This document shows positions 35,114-43,099 of a stretch of 64,000 nt of DNA, piece by piece. The notes beneath the pieces are model-generated. The model did not search any database, was not told where the DNA came from, and was given only the letters and a program-made list of their open reading frames with translations. The stretch comes from Streptosporangium carneum (lineage in GTDB: Bacteria > Actinomycetota > Actinomycetes > Streptosporangiales > Streptosporangiaceae): NCBI RefSeq assembly GCF_027922005.1, contig NZ_BSEV01000012.1, forward strand, positions 1 to 64,000, written 5' to 3'. Numbering within the stretch: the stretch's first letter is position 1; every line of letters starts with the position of its first letter. Both the position numbers and the translations under genes were made by a program.

Positions 35114-36079
35114 GTGCCTGTGTCTGATAGTCCGTCCCCCGCCCGGGTCGTCTTCCTGGGGGGCCTCGGCCGTAGCGGGACCACGCTGCTGGAGCGGCTC
35201 CTCGGTGAGGTGCCCGGCGTCGCGCCGCTCGGCGAGGTCGTTCACCTCTGGGCCAGAGGCGTGCTGGCGGACGAGGACTGCGGATGTCACGAGCCGTTCG
35301 GCACATGTCCGTTCTGGCACAAGGTGGGGGAACGCGCCTTCGGCGGATGGTCGCCGGAGCTCGCCCACCGGGTCCTCGCGCTCGGGCGGAGGGTCGACCG
35401 CACCCGTCGGATCCTCACCCTGGCCCAACTCCTGGCCGAGGAGCGGATCGGCGCCGCCGGGTGGCCGTCGCCGCGGACCGCCGAGCTGGGCGAGTACGTC
35501 GCCGCGCACCGTCGCCTGTACGACGCGGCGGGCGAGGTCGCCGACTGCCCGGTCGTGGTGGACTCCAGCAAACACGCCTCCCTGGCCTTCTGCCTGGCGG
35601 CGGCCGGGGTCGACGTCCACGTCGTGCACGTCGTCCGTGACCCCAGGGCGGTCGCGCACTCCTGGGACAGGCGGGTCGTGCGCCCCGAGGACGGCTCCCC
35701 GATGACCCGCTGGTCACCGGCCCGCACCTCGCTGCACTGGGTGGCCCAGAACCTCAGCCTGGAGCTCCTGGCCCGCAGGGGCGTCCCCGTCACCAGGGTC
35801 CGCTACGAGGACCTCCTCCACGCCCCGGCGGACACCCTCAGAGGCCTGCTGGGCAGGATCGGCCTGCCTCCCCGCCTCGACTTCCTGGCCGACGGGCAGG
35901 CCCGCCTCTCCCGGACGCACACGGTCTCCGGCAATCCCATGCGTTTCACGGTCGGCACGGTCGGGCTGGTCTCCGACGACGCGTGGCGCACCGCGGCTCC
36001 GGCCAGGCACCGACGCCTGGTCACCACGATGACCTGGCCGCTGATGATCAAGTACGGCTATCGCGGGAGGCTCGCGTGA
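35114..36079 (+). CDS. PAPS-dependent sulfotransferase (first of three)
   Basis: The 321-aa cytosolic protein has the 5'-phosphosulfate loop FLGGLGRSGTTLLERLL near residue 13 and the 3'-phosphate motif HVVRDPRAVAHSWDR near residue 175, both required for PAPS binding. Several Cys (DCGCHEPFGTCPF) sit in the variable substrate region. The GTG start at 35114 has AAGGA upstream; GTG 35120 is possible. Its TGA overlaps the next GTG (GTGA), so it is coupled to a GT2 and a WecG-like transferase, pointing to a glycan or glycolipid acceptor. The acceptor itself cannot be read from the sequence. Confidence 0.9.
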   Translation: MPVSDSPSPARVVFLGGLGRSGTTLLERLLGEVPGVAPLGEVVHLWARGVLADEDCGCHEPFGTCPFWHKVGERAFGGWSPELAHRVLALGRRVDRTRRILTLAQLLAEERIGAAGWPSPRTAELGEYVAAHRRLYDAAGEVADCPVVVDSSKHASLAFCLAAAGVDVHVVHVVRDPRAVAHSWDRRVVRPEDGSPMTRWSPARTSLHWVAQNLSLELLARRGVPVTRVRYEDLLHAPADTLRGLLGRIGLPPRLDFLADGQARLSRTHTVSGNPMRFTVGTVGLVSDDAWRTAAPARHRRLVTTMTWPLMIKYGYRGRLA

Positions 36080-37017
36080 GTCCATCGGTGGGCGTGGTCA
36101 TTCCCACGAAGGGGCGACGGCCGGAACACCTGCGCGCCGCCGTGCTCGCCGCACTCGACCAGGACCACCCCGGCGCCGTCGAGGTCGTCGTCGTCGTGGA
36201 CGGCGCGGCCCTCGCCCCGGTCATCGACCAGGTGGCCGACCTGCTGGTCAGCGGGGCCATGGCGGCGGGCGAGACGCAGCCGCTCCCGCGTCGGGTCAGG
36301 GTGGTGGCCAACCGCCTCAGTCCCGGTCTGCCGGGCGCCCGCAACACGGGCATCGCGGCACTCGACACCGACCTGGTCGCCTTCTGCGACGACGACGACC
36401 TGTGGTCGCAGGGAAAGCTCGACGCCCAGATCGCGGCGCTGCTGGCCGAGCCGGGCGCGGAGTTCTCCAGCTGCGCCATCGAGGTCGAGTACGGCTCACG
36501 CCGCGTCCCGCGCCTGGCGGGCACCTCCGAGATCACCCGAGCCCACCTGTTGCGCTCGCGCATGGTGATGGCGCACTCCTCGACGTTCCTGTTCAGGCGT
36601 GGCGCGTTCTGGGTGGACGAGAGCGCGCCGAACGGCCAGAACGAGGACTGGGACCTGGCGCTGCGCGCCGCGGCCCGCCGTCCCATCGTGCACGTCGACC
36701 GCCCGCTGGCGCGCGTCCGCTGGGGCGGCTCGCTGTACAGCACCCGCTGGGCCGACCGGATCGCCGGGCTGGAGTGGATGCTCGCCCGGCACCCCGATCT
36801 GGCCGTGGATCCGCGCGGCGCGGCGCGGGTCTACGGTCAGCTCGCCTTCCACCACGCGGCCCTGGGCCGCAGGAGGGAGGCGGGGCGCTGGGCGTGGCGG
36901 GCGTTCGCCGCACGGCGCGGCGAGCCCCGCGCGCCCATCGCGCTCGCTGTGGCGGCGGGCCTGGTGTCGGCCCAGACGGTGCTCAGCGCCCTGCACCACC
37001 GTGGGCACGGCATCTGA
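36076..37017 (+). CDS. GT2-family glycosyltransferase
   Basis: The protein is 313 aa from GTG at 36076, overlapping the sulfotransferase stop by four bases. GT-A fold: VGVVIPTKGRRPEHLRAAV at the start, LPGARNTGIAALDTDLVAF, and the DxD region FCDDDDLWS; NGQNEDWDLALRAA is the usual acceptor-side ED motif. There is no TM segment, so it is a peripheral cytoplasmic enzyme adding a sugar to the lipid-linked repeat. Its stop shares one base with the next start (TGATG). Confidence 0.92.
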   Translation: MSPSVGVVIPTKGRRPEHLRAAVLAALDQDHPGAVEVVVVVDGAALAPVIDQVADLLVSGAMAAGETQPLPRRVRVVANRLSPGLPGARNTGIAALDTDLVAFCDDDDLWSQGKLDAQIAALLAEPGAEFSSCAIEVEYGSRRVPRLAGTSEITRAHLLRSRMVMAHSSTFLFRRGAFWVDESAPNGQNEDWDLALRAAARRPIVHVDRPLARVRWGGSLYSTRWADRIAGLEWMLARHPDLAVDPRGAARVYGQLAFHHAALGRRREAGRWAWRAFAARRGEPRAPIALAVAAGLVSAQTVLSALHHRGHGI

Positions 37018-37880
37018 TGGCGCTCAGAACCGCCAGGGAGGCCACCGACGCCACGCCCGGGACCCCACGTCCTGAACCGCGCCCTGAACCTCACCCTGAC
37101 AAGGCGACCCGCAGGAGGCTGCGCCGCAGGGTGCGGGTGGCCGGTCTCGCCGTCGACCCGATGACCGAGGGCGAGGTGGTCGACCACGTGGTCGCCGCGT
37201 TGAAGCGCGGTGAGGGCGGCCATCTGGTCACTCCGAACGTGGACATCTGCTGGGCCGCCGCCCGTGACCCCGAGGCACGCGAAATCATCGAGCGCGCCGA
37301 CCTCGTGGTCGCGGACGGCATGCCGCTGGTGTGGGCGGCGAAACTGCTCGGCACCCCCGTGCCGGGCCGTGTCACCGGCGCGGACCTGGTCTGGTCCCTG
37401 TCCGAGGCCGCCGCCTTCTACCACCATCCCGTCTATCTGCTGGGCGGTCCGCCGGGAGTGGCCAGGCAGGCGGCCGACAGGCTCAGGGAGCGCCATCCCC
37501 GCCTGCTCGTCGTGGGCGCGGACGCCCCGCCGCACGGGTTCGAGACCACCCAGGAGGGCTACGCGAGGGTCAAGGACGCCCTGCTGGCCGCCGCGCCCCG
37601 GCTGGTCTTCGTCGGCCTCGGCTTTCCCAAACAGGACCGCCTCATCGCACGCCTCCGAGAGGACCTGCCCACCACCTGGTTCGTCGGCTGCGGCGCGGCG
37701 ATCACGTTCGCGGCGGGCGCGGTGCGCAGAGCGCCGATGTGGATGCGGCGAGCCGGGCTGGAGTGGCTCTTCCGGCTGCTCAACGAGCCAGGCAGGCTGG
37801 CCCGCCGCTACCTGCTGCACGACCTGCCGTTCGCCCTCGTCCTGCTCACAACCTGCCTGTTCCGTCGCCTGTTCTCCTGA
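37017..37880 (+). CDS. WecG/TagA/CpsF-family glycosyltransferase (GT26)
   Basis: The protein is 287 aa from ATG at 37017. Family motifs: VTPNVDICWAAARDPEAR, ADLVVADGMPLVWAAKLLG with the catalytic Asp, PVYLLGGPPGVARQAA, and FVGLGFPKQDRLI followed by FVGCGAAITFAAG and a C-terminal membrane-anchoring helix RYLLHDLPFALVLL. The family adds ManNAc, ManNAcA or related sugars to a lipid-linked primer. A short Pro/Glu/Arg N-terminal extension (~35 residues) is unusual. It ends a four-gene run of overlapping genes. Confidence 0.93.
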   Translation: MALRTAREATDATPGTPRPEPRPEPHPDKATRRRLRRRVRVAGLAVDPMTEGEVVDHVVAALKRGEGGHLVTPNVDICWAAARDPEAREIIERADLVVADGMPLVWAAKLLGTPVPGRVTGADLVWSLSEAAAFYHHPVYLLGGPPGVARQAADRLRERHPRLLVVGADAPPHGFETTQEGYARVKDALLAAAPRLVFVGLGFPKQDRLIARLREDLPTTWFVGCGAAITFAAGAVRRAPMWMRRAGLEWLFRLLNEPGRLARRYLLHDLPFALVLLTTCLFRRLFS

Positions 37881-37951
37881 ACCCGCCCTGGGGCTCCAGG
37901 GTCCCGGAAAGGCAGGCCTGCCGGACGGTGGAAGACGAGGCGCCGGTGGGC

Positions 37952-38905
37952 CTACCGGAGGCCGGCCAGTCTTCTGACGCGGCCGGCATCCTCCGGGCTC
38001 AGCCGGTTGGCCGCCGTGGTCAGGGCCTGGCGGGAGTCCATGGGGCGATAGGCCGTACGGGACAGGCCGCTCCAGGCGAAGCCGCCTGCGCTTCCCGCGG
38101 ACGCGGTGCACGCCCTGGAAACCCGTTCCTGTGCGCGGGAGGACCAGGTCAGGCCGAGCAGGCCGTACAGCCGGCGGAAGCCCTCTCCGGGATCGGCGGC
38201 CAGGGCCTCGTAGTCGACCAGCAAGATCCCGGGGTGTCTGGCCGCCAGGTCGGCGGCGACGGTCCTGGCCGCCCGCCACAGGGCGACGGCTTTGGCGAGG
38301 CGGTCCTGGGAGCCGACGAGCCCGCGCAGCGCCTCCAGATGCGGATGATCCCTGACCAGCAACGGCTGTTCGAGCAGCTCGTGGAAGTAGACCGTCCAGC
38401 CGAGGCGCTGCCAGCTTCCCACGAACGCCACCGGGTCGCGCAGCAGAACGACCACCTGGCAGCCGAGCCGCTCGGCGAACCACCCGGCGGAGAACAGCGC
38501 GAACGGGTCGTCCAGCAGCGCCCTCCGTCCTGTCAGCCGCCCCAGCGTGAACGCCGTGCCGTACCTGACCATCCTCGCCAGGTCGTACGGCGAGCGGTTG
38601 CGCCGCAGCTCGGCCAGGAACCGGTAACGCAGGGCGACGGTGTCGGTGAAGGCGGGCAGCCAGGCTTCCTCGTTGTCCTGGCAGATGTACTGGAAGCGGT
38701 GGGTGACGTGGGCGTTCAGCACTCCGGGGCACCGTCCTGGCGGGTGCTGGGGGTTCAGCGGCTCGTTGACGTAGACCAGCCCGCCGCCCGCCGCCAGCAT
38801 CTTGCCCGTCCAGCTCGTCCCGCTCCTGGGCAGGCCGGTCACCAGGACGGGCCTGCCCGTGCCCGCCGCCGTGCCCGCCGCCGTGCCCGGCTCCGTGTCC
38901 CTCAC
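37952..38905 (-). CDS. Sulfotransferase-family protein (second of three)
   Basis: The 317-aa protein (GTG, 38905) has the PAPS loop LVTGLPRSGTSWTGKMLA near residue 22 and QVVVLLRDPVAFVGSWQRL as the 3'-phosphate site. The sequence between them is long and aromatic, unlike the first sulfotransferase, so a different acceptor position is likely. It is convergent with the WecG-like gene and lies 31 bp after the flippase in the same direction. The N-terminal AGTAAGTG reflects a short repeat. Confidence 0.88.
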   Translation of the reverse strand: MRDTEPGTAAGTAAGTGRPVLVTGLPRSGTSWTGKMLAAGGGLVYVNEPLNPQHPPGRCPGVLNAHVTHRFQYICQDNEEAWLPAFTDTVALRYRFLAELRRNRSPYDLARMVRYGTAFTLGRLTGRRALLDDPFALFSAGWFAERLGCQVVVLLRDPVAFVGSWQRLGWTVYFHELLEQPLLVRDHPHLEALRGLVGSQDRLAKAVALWRAARTVAADLAARHPGILLVDYEALAADPGEGFRRLYGLLGLTWSSRAQERVSRACTASAGSAGGFAWSGLSRTAYRPMDSRQALTTAANRLSPEDAGRVRRLAGLR

Positions 38906-38936
38906 CGGGCCCGTCCTCGTGTCCGCCCCACGTCGG

Positions 38937-40547
38937 TCACCGCGTCTGTCTCCCGGTCTCCTGCTCGGCTTCTCCCCGGGGGTGTGCTGCGGTCTCCTGC
39001 TCGGCTTCTCCCCGGGTGCGTCTTCTGGCCTCTTGTCCGGTCTCTTCCCGTGCGGGGCGACGGGTCCGCCACCATGTCAGGGCCGTCAGGCTGTGGGAGC
39101 CGAAGGGGCGCAGGCCGTAGCGGCGGTGGATCTGCCACAGCGGCAGCAGGTTCTTGACCAGCGTGCCCCCGGCCCAGCCGAGGGCGGCGCCGAGCGCTCC
39201 CCAGGAGGGGATCAACCACGCGCCCAGCGCCACGGTCACCGCGACGGCGGCGACCAGGTTGGCCAGGCTGGAGCCGGTGTGCCCCGCGGCGGTCAGCACC
39301 ACGTCGACCATGCCGCAGGCACAGGCGAGCATCATCGTCGCGGCGAGCACCAGTGCCACCGGGGTCCCTGAGGCGTAGCCCCCGCCGAAGAGGCCGAGCA
39401 ACCAGGGGGCGAAGACCGCGTATCCCAGCCAGACGGGCCAGGTCAGCAGGACCAGCCACACGGTCGCGGACTGGTACAGCTCGCGGGCGCGAGGCAGGTC
39501 GCGCGCGGCCAGTGCCGCGACCAGCCTCGGCTGCGCCGCCTGGGCCAGCCCTCGGTTGGCGAGCTGGCCGACCACCTTGAAACGGGTCGCCGCGGTGTAG
39601 ACCGCCGCCTCCGCCGGCCCCGCGAGCATCGCCACGATCATGATGTCGAGCCGCTGGAACACCGCCTGGACGGCGGCCGCCGCCGATCGGGGCCAGGTGT
39701 GACGCCACAGGTCTCCGGCGGTGCCGGAGACATACGGCGTGCGGGGCAGACGCCCGCGCAGCCAGAGCGCGGCCAGTGCCAGCACCGCGAGATGCGGCAG
39801 GGCCCACGCCGCCGCCAGGACCGGAACCGACCCGCCCCCCGCCAGCACCGCGAGCGTGACCAGGACGAGCTGGGCCGTCGGCAGCAGCACGCCTTCCAGC
39901 AGCACGGTGGGCGACATCGCGCCGAATCCGCGTGTCGCGGCCACCATGACCTCCGCGCACACCACCACCGGCAGCGCGGCTCCCAGCACCCGGAACACGG
40001 GATCGGGGACGCAGGTGACGACGACCGCCCCGACGGTCAGGGAAAGAGCCGCGACCGGTGTCAGCGCCGCGCGCATGTAGCCGCGGACACGGGCATGGGC
40101 ACAAGGGGTGGCACGGGCACAAGCACAGGCACAGTCGCGGGCACAGGCACAGGCACAGGCACAGTCGCGGGCATGGGCATGGGCATGGGCATGGACATGG
40201 GCAGAGGCGCAGGCACGGTGGCGGACGTGGACATGGGCCGGGGTGCGGTCGTGGGCGCAGGCGCGGCCGGACGCTCCTGCTCTGGCGATGACGTGGATCA
40301 GGCCGTTTCCCACGTCCATCCGCAGGATTCCGGCGACGGTCAGGCAGAGCGCCGTCGCGCCGAAGAAGACGCCGGCCGTCTGCTTGCCCGTCTCCCGGGT
40401 GACCAGCACGACCATCAGGAACTGCGCGCCGGCCCCCGCTCCCGCCCCGGCCAGCCCCGCGAGCCCGTCCCTGGCCACCCCGCTCATACCGAAGAGGCGA
40501 GACAGCACGGACAGGCGGGCCAGCTGCGCGGAGATGAGGGTCACCAT
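38937..40547 (-). CDS. Wzx-like lipopolysaccharide/exopolysaccharide flippase with His/Cys/Ala repeat insert
   Basis: The 536-aa protein has about twelve hydrophobic segments in the MATE/PST pattern (FLMVVLVTRETGKQTAG; LWRHTWPRSAAAAVQAVFQR; AAVYTAATRFKVVGQLANRG). It would flip the lipid-linked repeat across the membrane. Between the second and third segments (about residues 92-155) lies a low-complexity insert such as HVHAHAHAHARDCACACACA. That insert is coded by GGGCAT and GGCACA hexamer repeats at 40085-40270. The C-terminal tail contains a duplicated RGEAEQET unit coded by a 27-bp direct repeat. Both seem to be slippage products that stayed in frame, since the TM pattern on both sides is intact. 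ATG at 40547. Confidence 0.85.
   Translation of the reverse strand: MVTLISAQLARLSVLSRLFGMSGVARDGLAGLAGAGAGAGAQFLMVVLVTRETGKQTAGVFFGATALCLTVAGILRMDVGNGLIHVIARAGASGRACAHDRTPAHVHVRHRACASAHVHAHAHAHARDCACACACARDCACACARATPCAHARVRGYMRAALTPVAALSLTVGAVVVTCVPDPVFRVLGAALPVVVCAEVMVAATRGFGAMSPTVLLEGVLLPTAQLVLVTLAVLAGGGSVPVLAAAWALPHLAVLALAALWLRGRLPRTPYVSGTAGDLWRHTWPRSAAAAVQAVFQRLDIMIVAMLAGPAEAAVYTAATRFKVVGQLANRGLAQAAQPRLVAALAARDLPRARELYQSATVWLVLLTWPVWLGYAVFAPWLLGLFGGGYASGTPVALVLAATMMLACACGMVDVVLTAAGHTGSSLANLVAAVAVTVALGAWLIPSWGALGAALGWAGGTLVKNLLPLWQIHRRYGLRPFGSHSLTALTWWRTRRPAREETGQEARRRTRGEAEQETAAHPRGEAEQETGRQTR
38954..39016. repeat. 27-bp direct repeat in the flippase C-terminal tail
   Basis: Two identical 27-bp copies at 38954-38980 and 38990-39016 (36-bp period), each containing CTCCTGCTCGGCTTCTCC. 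They encode repeated RGEAEQET segments. Confidence 0.85.
40085..40270. repeat. Hexanucleotide repeat tract (GGGCAT / GGCACA) inside the flippase gene
   Basis: Runs of GGGCAT and GGCACA units fill ~185 bp, with a larger copied block around AGGCACAGTCGCGGGC occurring twice. On the coding strand this gives alternating Ala-His and Ala-Cys. Units of six keep the reading frame whatever the copy number, so length may vary between strains. Confidence 0.9.
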
Positions 40548-40920
40548 GGCGGTTTCCTTGGGCGAGATTCATGGGGCTGTGGCGTCGTGAGGGACACGGT
40601 GGGGGCCGCTGAGGCCACAGCGGGGGTCATGGTGGGGGAAAGGACGGGGAGGGAGTGTCACGGCGCTGGTTCTGTCCTGTGGGACGGAGGCGGGACGGTC
40701 AGGAAGTGGATGGGCGAGGGCGCTGTGGGACGGAGGCGGGACGATTGGGAGTAGATGGGGTGAGGGTGCTGTGGACGGGTGGGGTGAAGGGACTGGGGGC
40801 GGAGTGGGTGGGACGAGGGTGCTGTGGATGGATGGAGTGGCGGTGGACGGGAGGGAGGGAAGGGTCTGCGGGCGGGGAGGTCGGGGAGACGGCTCGGGGG
40901 GATGGCTCGGGCGGGGGTGG
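40548..40920 (-). promoter_or_regulatory. C-rich, G-poor transcribed spacer (Rho utilisation-like), with repeats
   Basis: No gene is supported in this 373-bp gap between the third sulfotransferase and the flippase. The plus strand is strongly G-rich, so an RNA made toward the flippase would be C-rich and G-poor, as in rut sites. Repeats include GGGACGGAGGCGGGACG (near 40682 and 40731) and GGGTGCTGTGGA-like words. The many overlapping open frames on both strands are composition artefacts. Confidence 0.45.
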
Positions 40921-41781
40921 TCAGCGTCGCCATGAGGGTTCCGTGCCGAGCCATCTGACCAGCAGGGCGTCGGACTCCTGGAAACGCTCGGCGAGCTCGC
41001 GGCGGAGCGATCGGGGCATCGGAGCCGGCCGGGGCTGGGCGTTGTGCTGTTCGAACACCGGATCGCCGATGTGCGGCAGCCCGAGGAACTCCAGCACGCG
41101 GTCATAGACGATCTCCGGCTCGCCGAAGAACCGTCCGCTGTCGAGCACGAGCATCCGGTCCCTGCCGACCAGAGGCTCGAGCCGGGTGAGCTGCTCGGCG
41201 TAGTGGCCCCTGGCCAGGTAGGCGTGGTGGCGGTGGGCGTGGCTCGTCGAATGGGGCGCGGCGCACAGGTCGTCCACGGTCCCAGTCAGCCGTTCCTCCT
41301 CGAGCTCGACCGCCCTGGCGAAGGAGCGTTCGGTCTCGAAGCCTCTGGCCAGCTCGTGGGCGTGCGCGGAGAGGGCGCGTTCGACCGGATCCCTCACAAG
41401 GACGATCAGCTTCACACCCGGCAGGTCCCAGGCGATCCGGGGACCGGCCAGCGGATGGAACAGGTAGTAGGGCGAGGACTCGAAGGCCTGGGGGCGGCAG
41501 CCGTACCGGCGGGCCAGCCTGGCCGCTCTCGTCCGCAGCGGGAAGTGCGCCCTGTACCAGGACAGGCCCCGGTCGTAGGCCACGTCGAAGTAGTGGACTC
41601 CCTTGTGGAGCACGGGTTTGAGGATCAACGGATGCTGTGACAGCGCGCGGTAGAGCGAGGTGGTGCCCGATCGCTGCGCCCCGACGATCAGGAAGGACGG
41701 CAGCACCCGGCCCCCGGCGGTGAGACGCCCGGCGGTTCGCGACACGGCGTGCACAGAACGCTTCAGCATGGGCTTCACCAC
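40921..41781 (-). CDS. Sulfotransferase, heparan-sulfate-type domain (third of three)
   Basis: The 286-aa protein has FLIVGAQRSGTTSLYRAL near residue 30 (PAPS loop), KGVHYFD and WYRAHFP as in carbohydrate N/O-sulfotransferases, KLIVLVRDPVERALSAHAHE (3'-phosphate site), and HHAYLARGHYAEQL near the C-terminal third, a segment also seen in heparan sulfotransferases. These features point to a sugar acceptor more clearly than for the other two. GTG at 41781 or 41778 follows GGAGGAAC. The 253-bp upstream gap contains no gene. Confidence 0.9.
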   Translation of the reverse strand: MVKPMLKRSVHAVSRTAGRLTAGGRVLPSFLIVGAQRSGTTSLYRALSQHPLILKPVLHKGVHYFDVAYDRGLSWYRAHFPLRTRAARLARRYGCRPQAFESSPYYLFHPLAGPRIAWDLPGVKLIVLVRDPVERALSAHAHELARGFETERSFARAVELEEERLTGTVDDLCAAPHSTSHAHRHHAYLARGHYAEQLTRLEPLVGRDRMLVLDSGRFFGEPEIVYDRVLEFLGLPHIGDPVFEQHNAQPRPAPMPRSLRRELAERFQESDALLVRWLGTEPSWRR

Positions 41782-42034
41782 GTTCCTCCAGCATGGATGC
41801 TCCGTCCTTCGGAGCGGGGAGGAAATGTGGAACGGTCCCTCATGATGTTCTCCGGATTTTCTCGGCGAGGCCTTGTTGCGGTGACGGGGTCGGCGACAAC
41901 CAAGCCGACGTGGCGTGACCGCCCCAGGGCATGGGGTGGCAGCGCGGGGAGCCCTCCAGCCGCTGGGCGGGGCTGTGAACCGCGAACCACCCGGCTTCGG
42001 CCGGGAATCCCGATCCTTTGGAGCCGGGAGGATG

Positions 42035-43099
42035 TCAAAGCAGGAGCTCCTGGGAGTCGACGACGGGGTTGAGCCAGTGCTCGGGCGGCCCGAGGGGAGT
42101 GTGCCCGTCGGCGGCGTGCCGGTCCGCCAGCGCGATCAGGTAGCGGATCGCGGTCGTTCTGGCCTCGGCGGCGGACAGCCCGAACGGGGCCAGCGTCCTC
42201 AGGGCCTGAGCCAGACAGGCCCTGGCCGCGACGGCGGGATCGGCGCGACGCAGGGCGCGCTGGAAGAAGTGGTGGACGGCGTCGAAGCCCAGCGGCACCC
42301 CGGTGGCGAACCGCTCCCAGTCCCACACCAGCAGCCTGCCGTCGGCCGCGCACGCGATGTTCCAGGGGGAGAAGTCCCCGTGCCAGGCGAATCCGCAGTC
42401 GGAGAAGCGGGCGGGCGCCCGGCGGGGGAGCCGGTGGGGGCCGTCGTCGGGGTGGGCGCCGGGAGTCGGGTCGGGGGTGCTGACGGGTGGGTGGCCGGGC
42501 GTCGGGGTGGGGGCGTCGTCAGGGTCGTCAGGGGGGATGGCGGGTGGGGGGCCGGGGATCCGGCTGATCTCGTCGATCGCGTCGGTGAGGAGACGATCGG
42601 GGACGGGGCCCCGCCGGATGCCTCGCCGTACGGGGAGAGGGGTCAGCGCGAGCACGGACAGGCCGCGCCATGACCCGTGGTGGAGCACGGCGGGCGGGAC
42701 GACGGTCTTCAGCGGGGTGTCGGCGAGCAGGTTGAGCGTCCGGGCCTCGTGCGCGACGAGTTCGCGGACCCGCGCGGTGTCGCCGATCTTCACGAAGGCG
42801 GTCAGCCCGTCGGGGGAGTGGGCCTCCAGGATCGGCTTGCGGTTGGCGCGCCCCGCGGGGCGGACGTGCAGCACGACCCGGATCGGGACGCCCAGCGCCT
42901 CGCTGAGGCAGGTCTCGATCGTCGCCTCCCCCGAGGGGACCATGACCCGCACGCCGGGATGCCACCACGCCCGGGGGGCCAGCCTGCGGGGAAGCGCGGG
43001 ATGGGGGAGCAGGGAGTAGGGGCGGGCCTCGCCGTCACCGGGGAACAGCAGGTCGACCGTCTGGGCGAGGTAGCGCAGCCGGGCGCGGGCGTCGTTCAT
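42035..43099 (-). CDS. Aminoglycoside phosphotransferase-fold (APH/choline kinase-like) protein
   Basis: The protein is 354 aa from ATG at 43099, overlapping the polymerase stop (ATGA). The kinase-like C-lobe has the Brenner motif AWHGDFSPWNIA near residue 265 and the metal motif LLVWDWERF. The N-lobe Lys region is TAFVKIGDTARVRELVAHE. A ~45-residue Pro/Asp/Thr insert (around DDPDDAPTPTPGHPP) precedes the catalytic loop. Being co-transcribed with polymerase and Wzz-like genes, it more likely phosphorylates a sugar or glycan component than an antibiotic. That assignment is inference. Confidence 0.8.
   Translation of the reverse strand: MNDARARLRYLAQTVDLLFPGDGEARPYSLLPHPALPRRLAPRAWWHPGVRVMVPSGEATIETCLSEALGVPIRVVLHVRPAGRANRKPILEAHSPDGLTAFVKIGDTARVRELVAHEARTLNLLADTPLKTVVPPAVLHHGSWRGLSVLALTPLPVRRGIRRGPVPDRLLTDAIDEISRIPGPPPAIPPDDPDDAPTPTPGHPPVSTPDPTPGAHPDDGPHRLPRRAPARFSDCGFAWHGDFSPWNIACAADGRLLVWDWERFATGVPLGFDAVHHFFQRALRRADPAVAARACLAQALRTLAPFGLSAAEARTTAIRYLIALADRHAADGHTPLGPPEHWLNPVVDSQELLL

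Noticed and set aside
40548-40920. Several overlapping short frames on both strands as possible small genes
   Set aside because: Strand-biased low-complexity repeats keep all frames open; no start has a ribosome site and no motif is visible.
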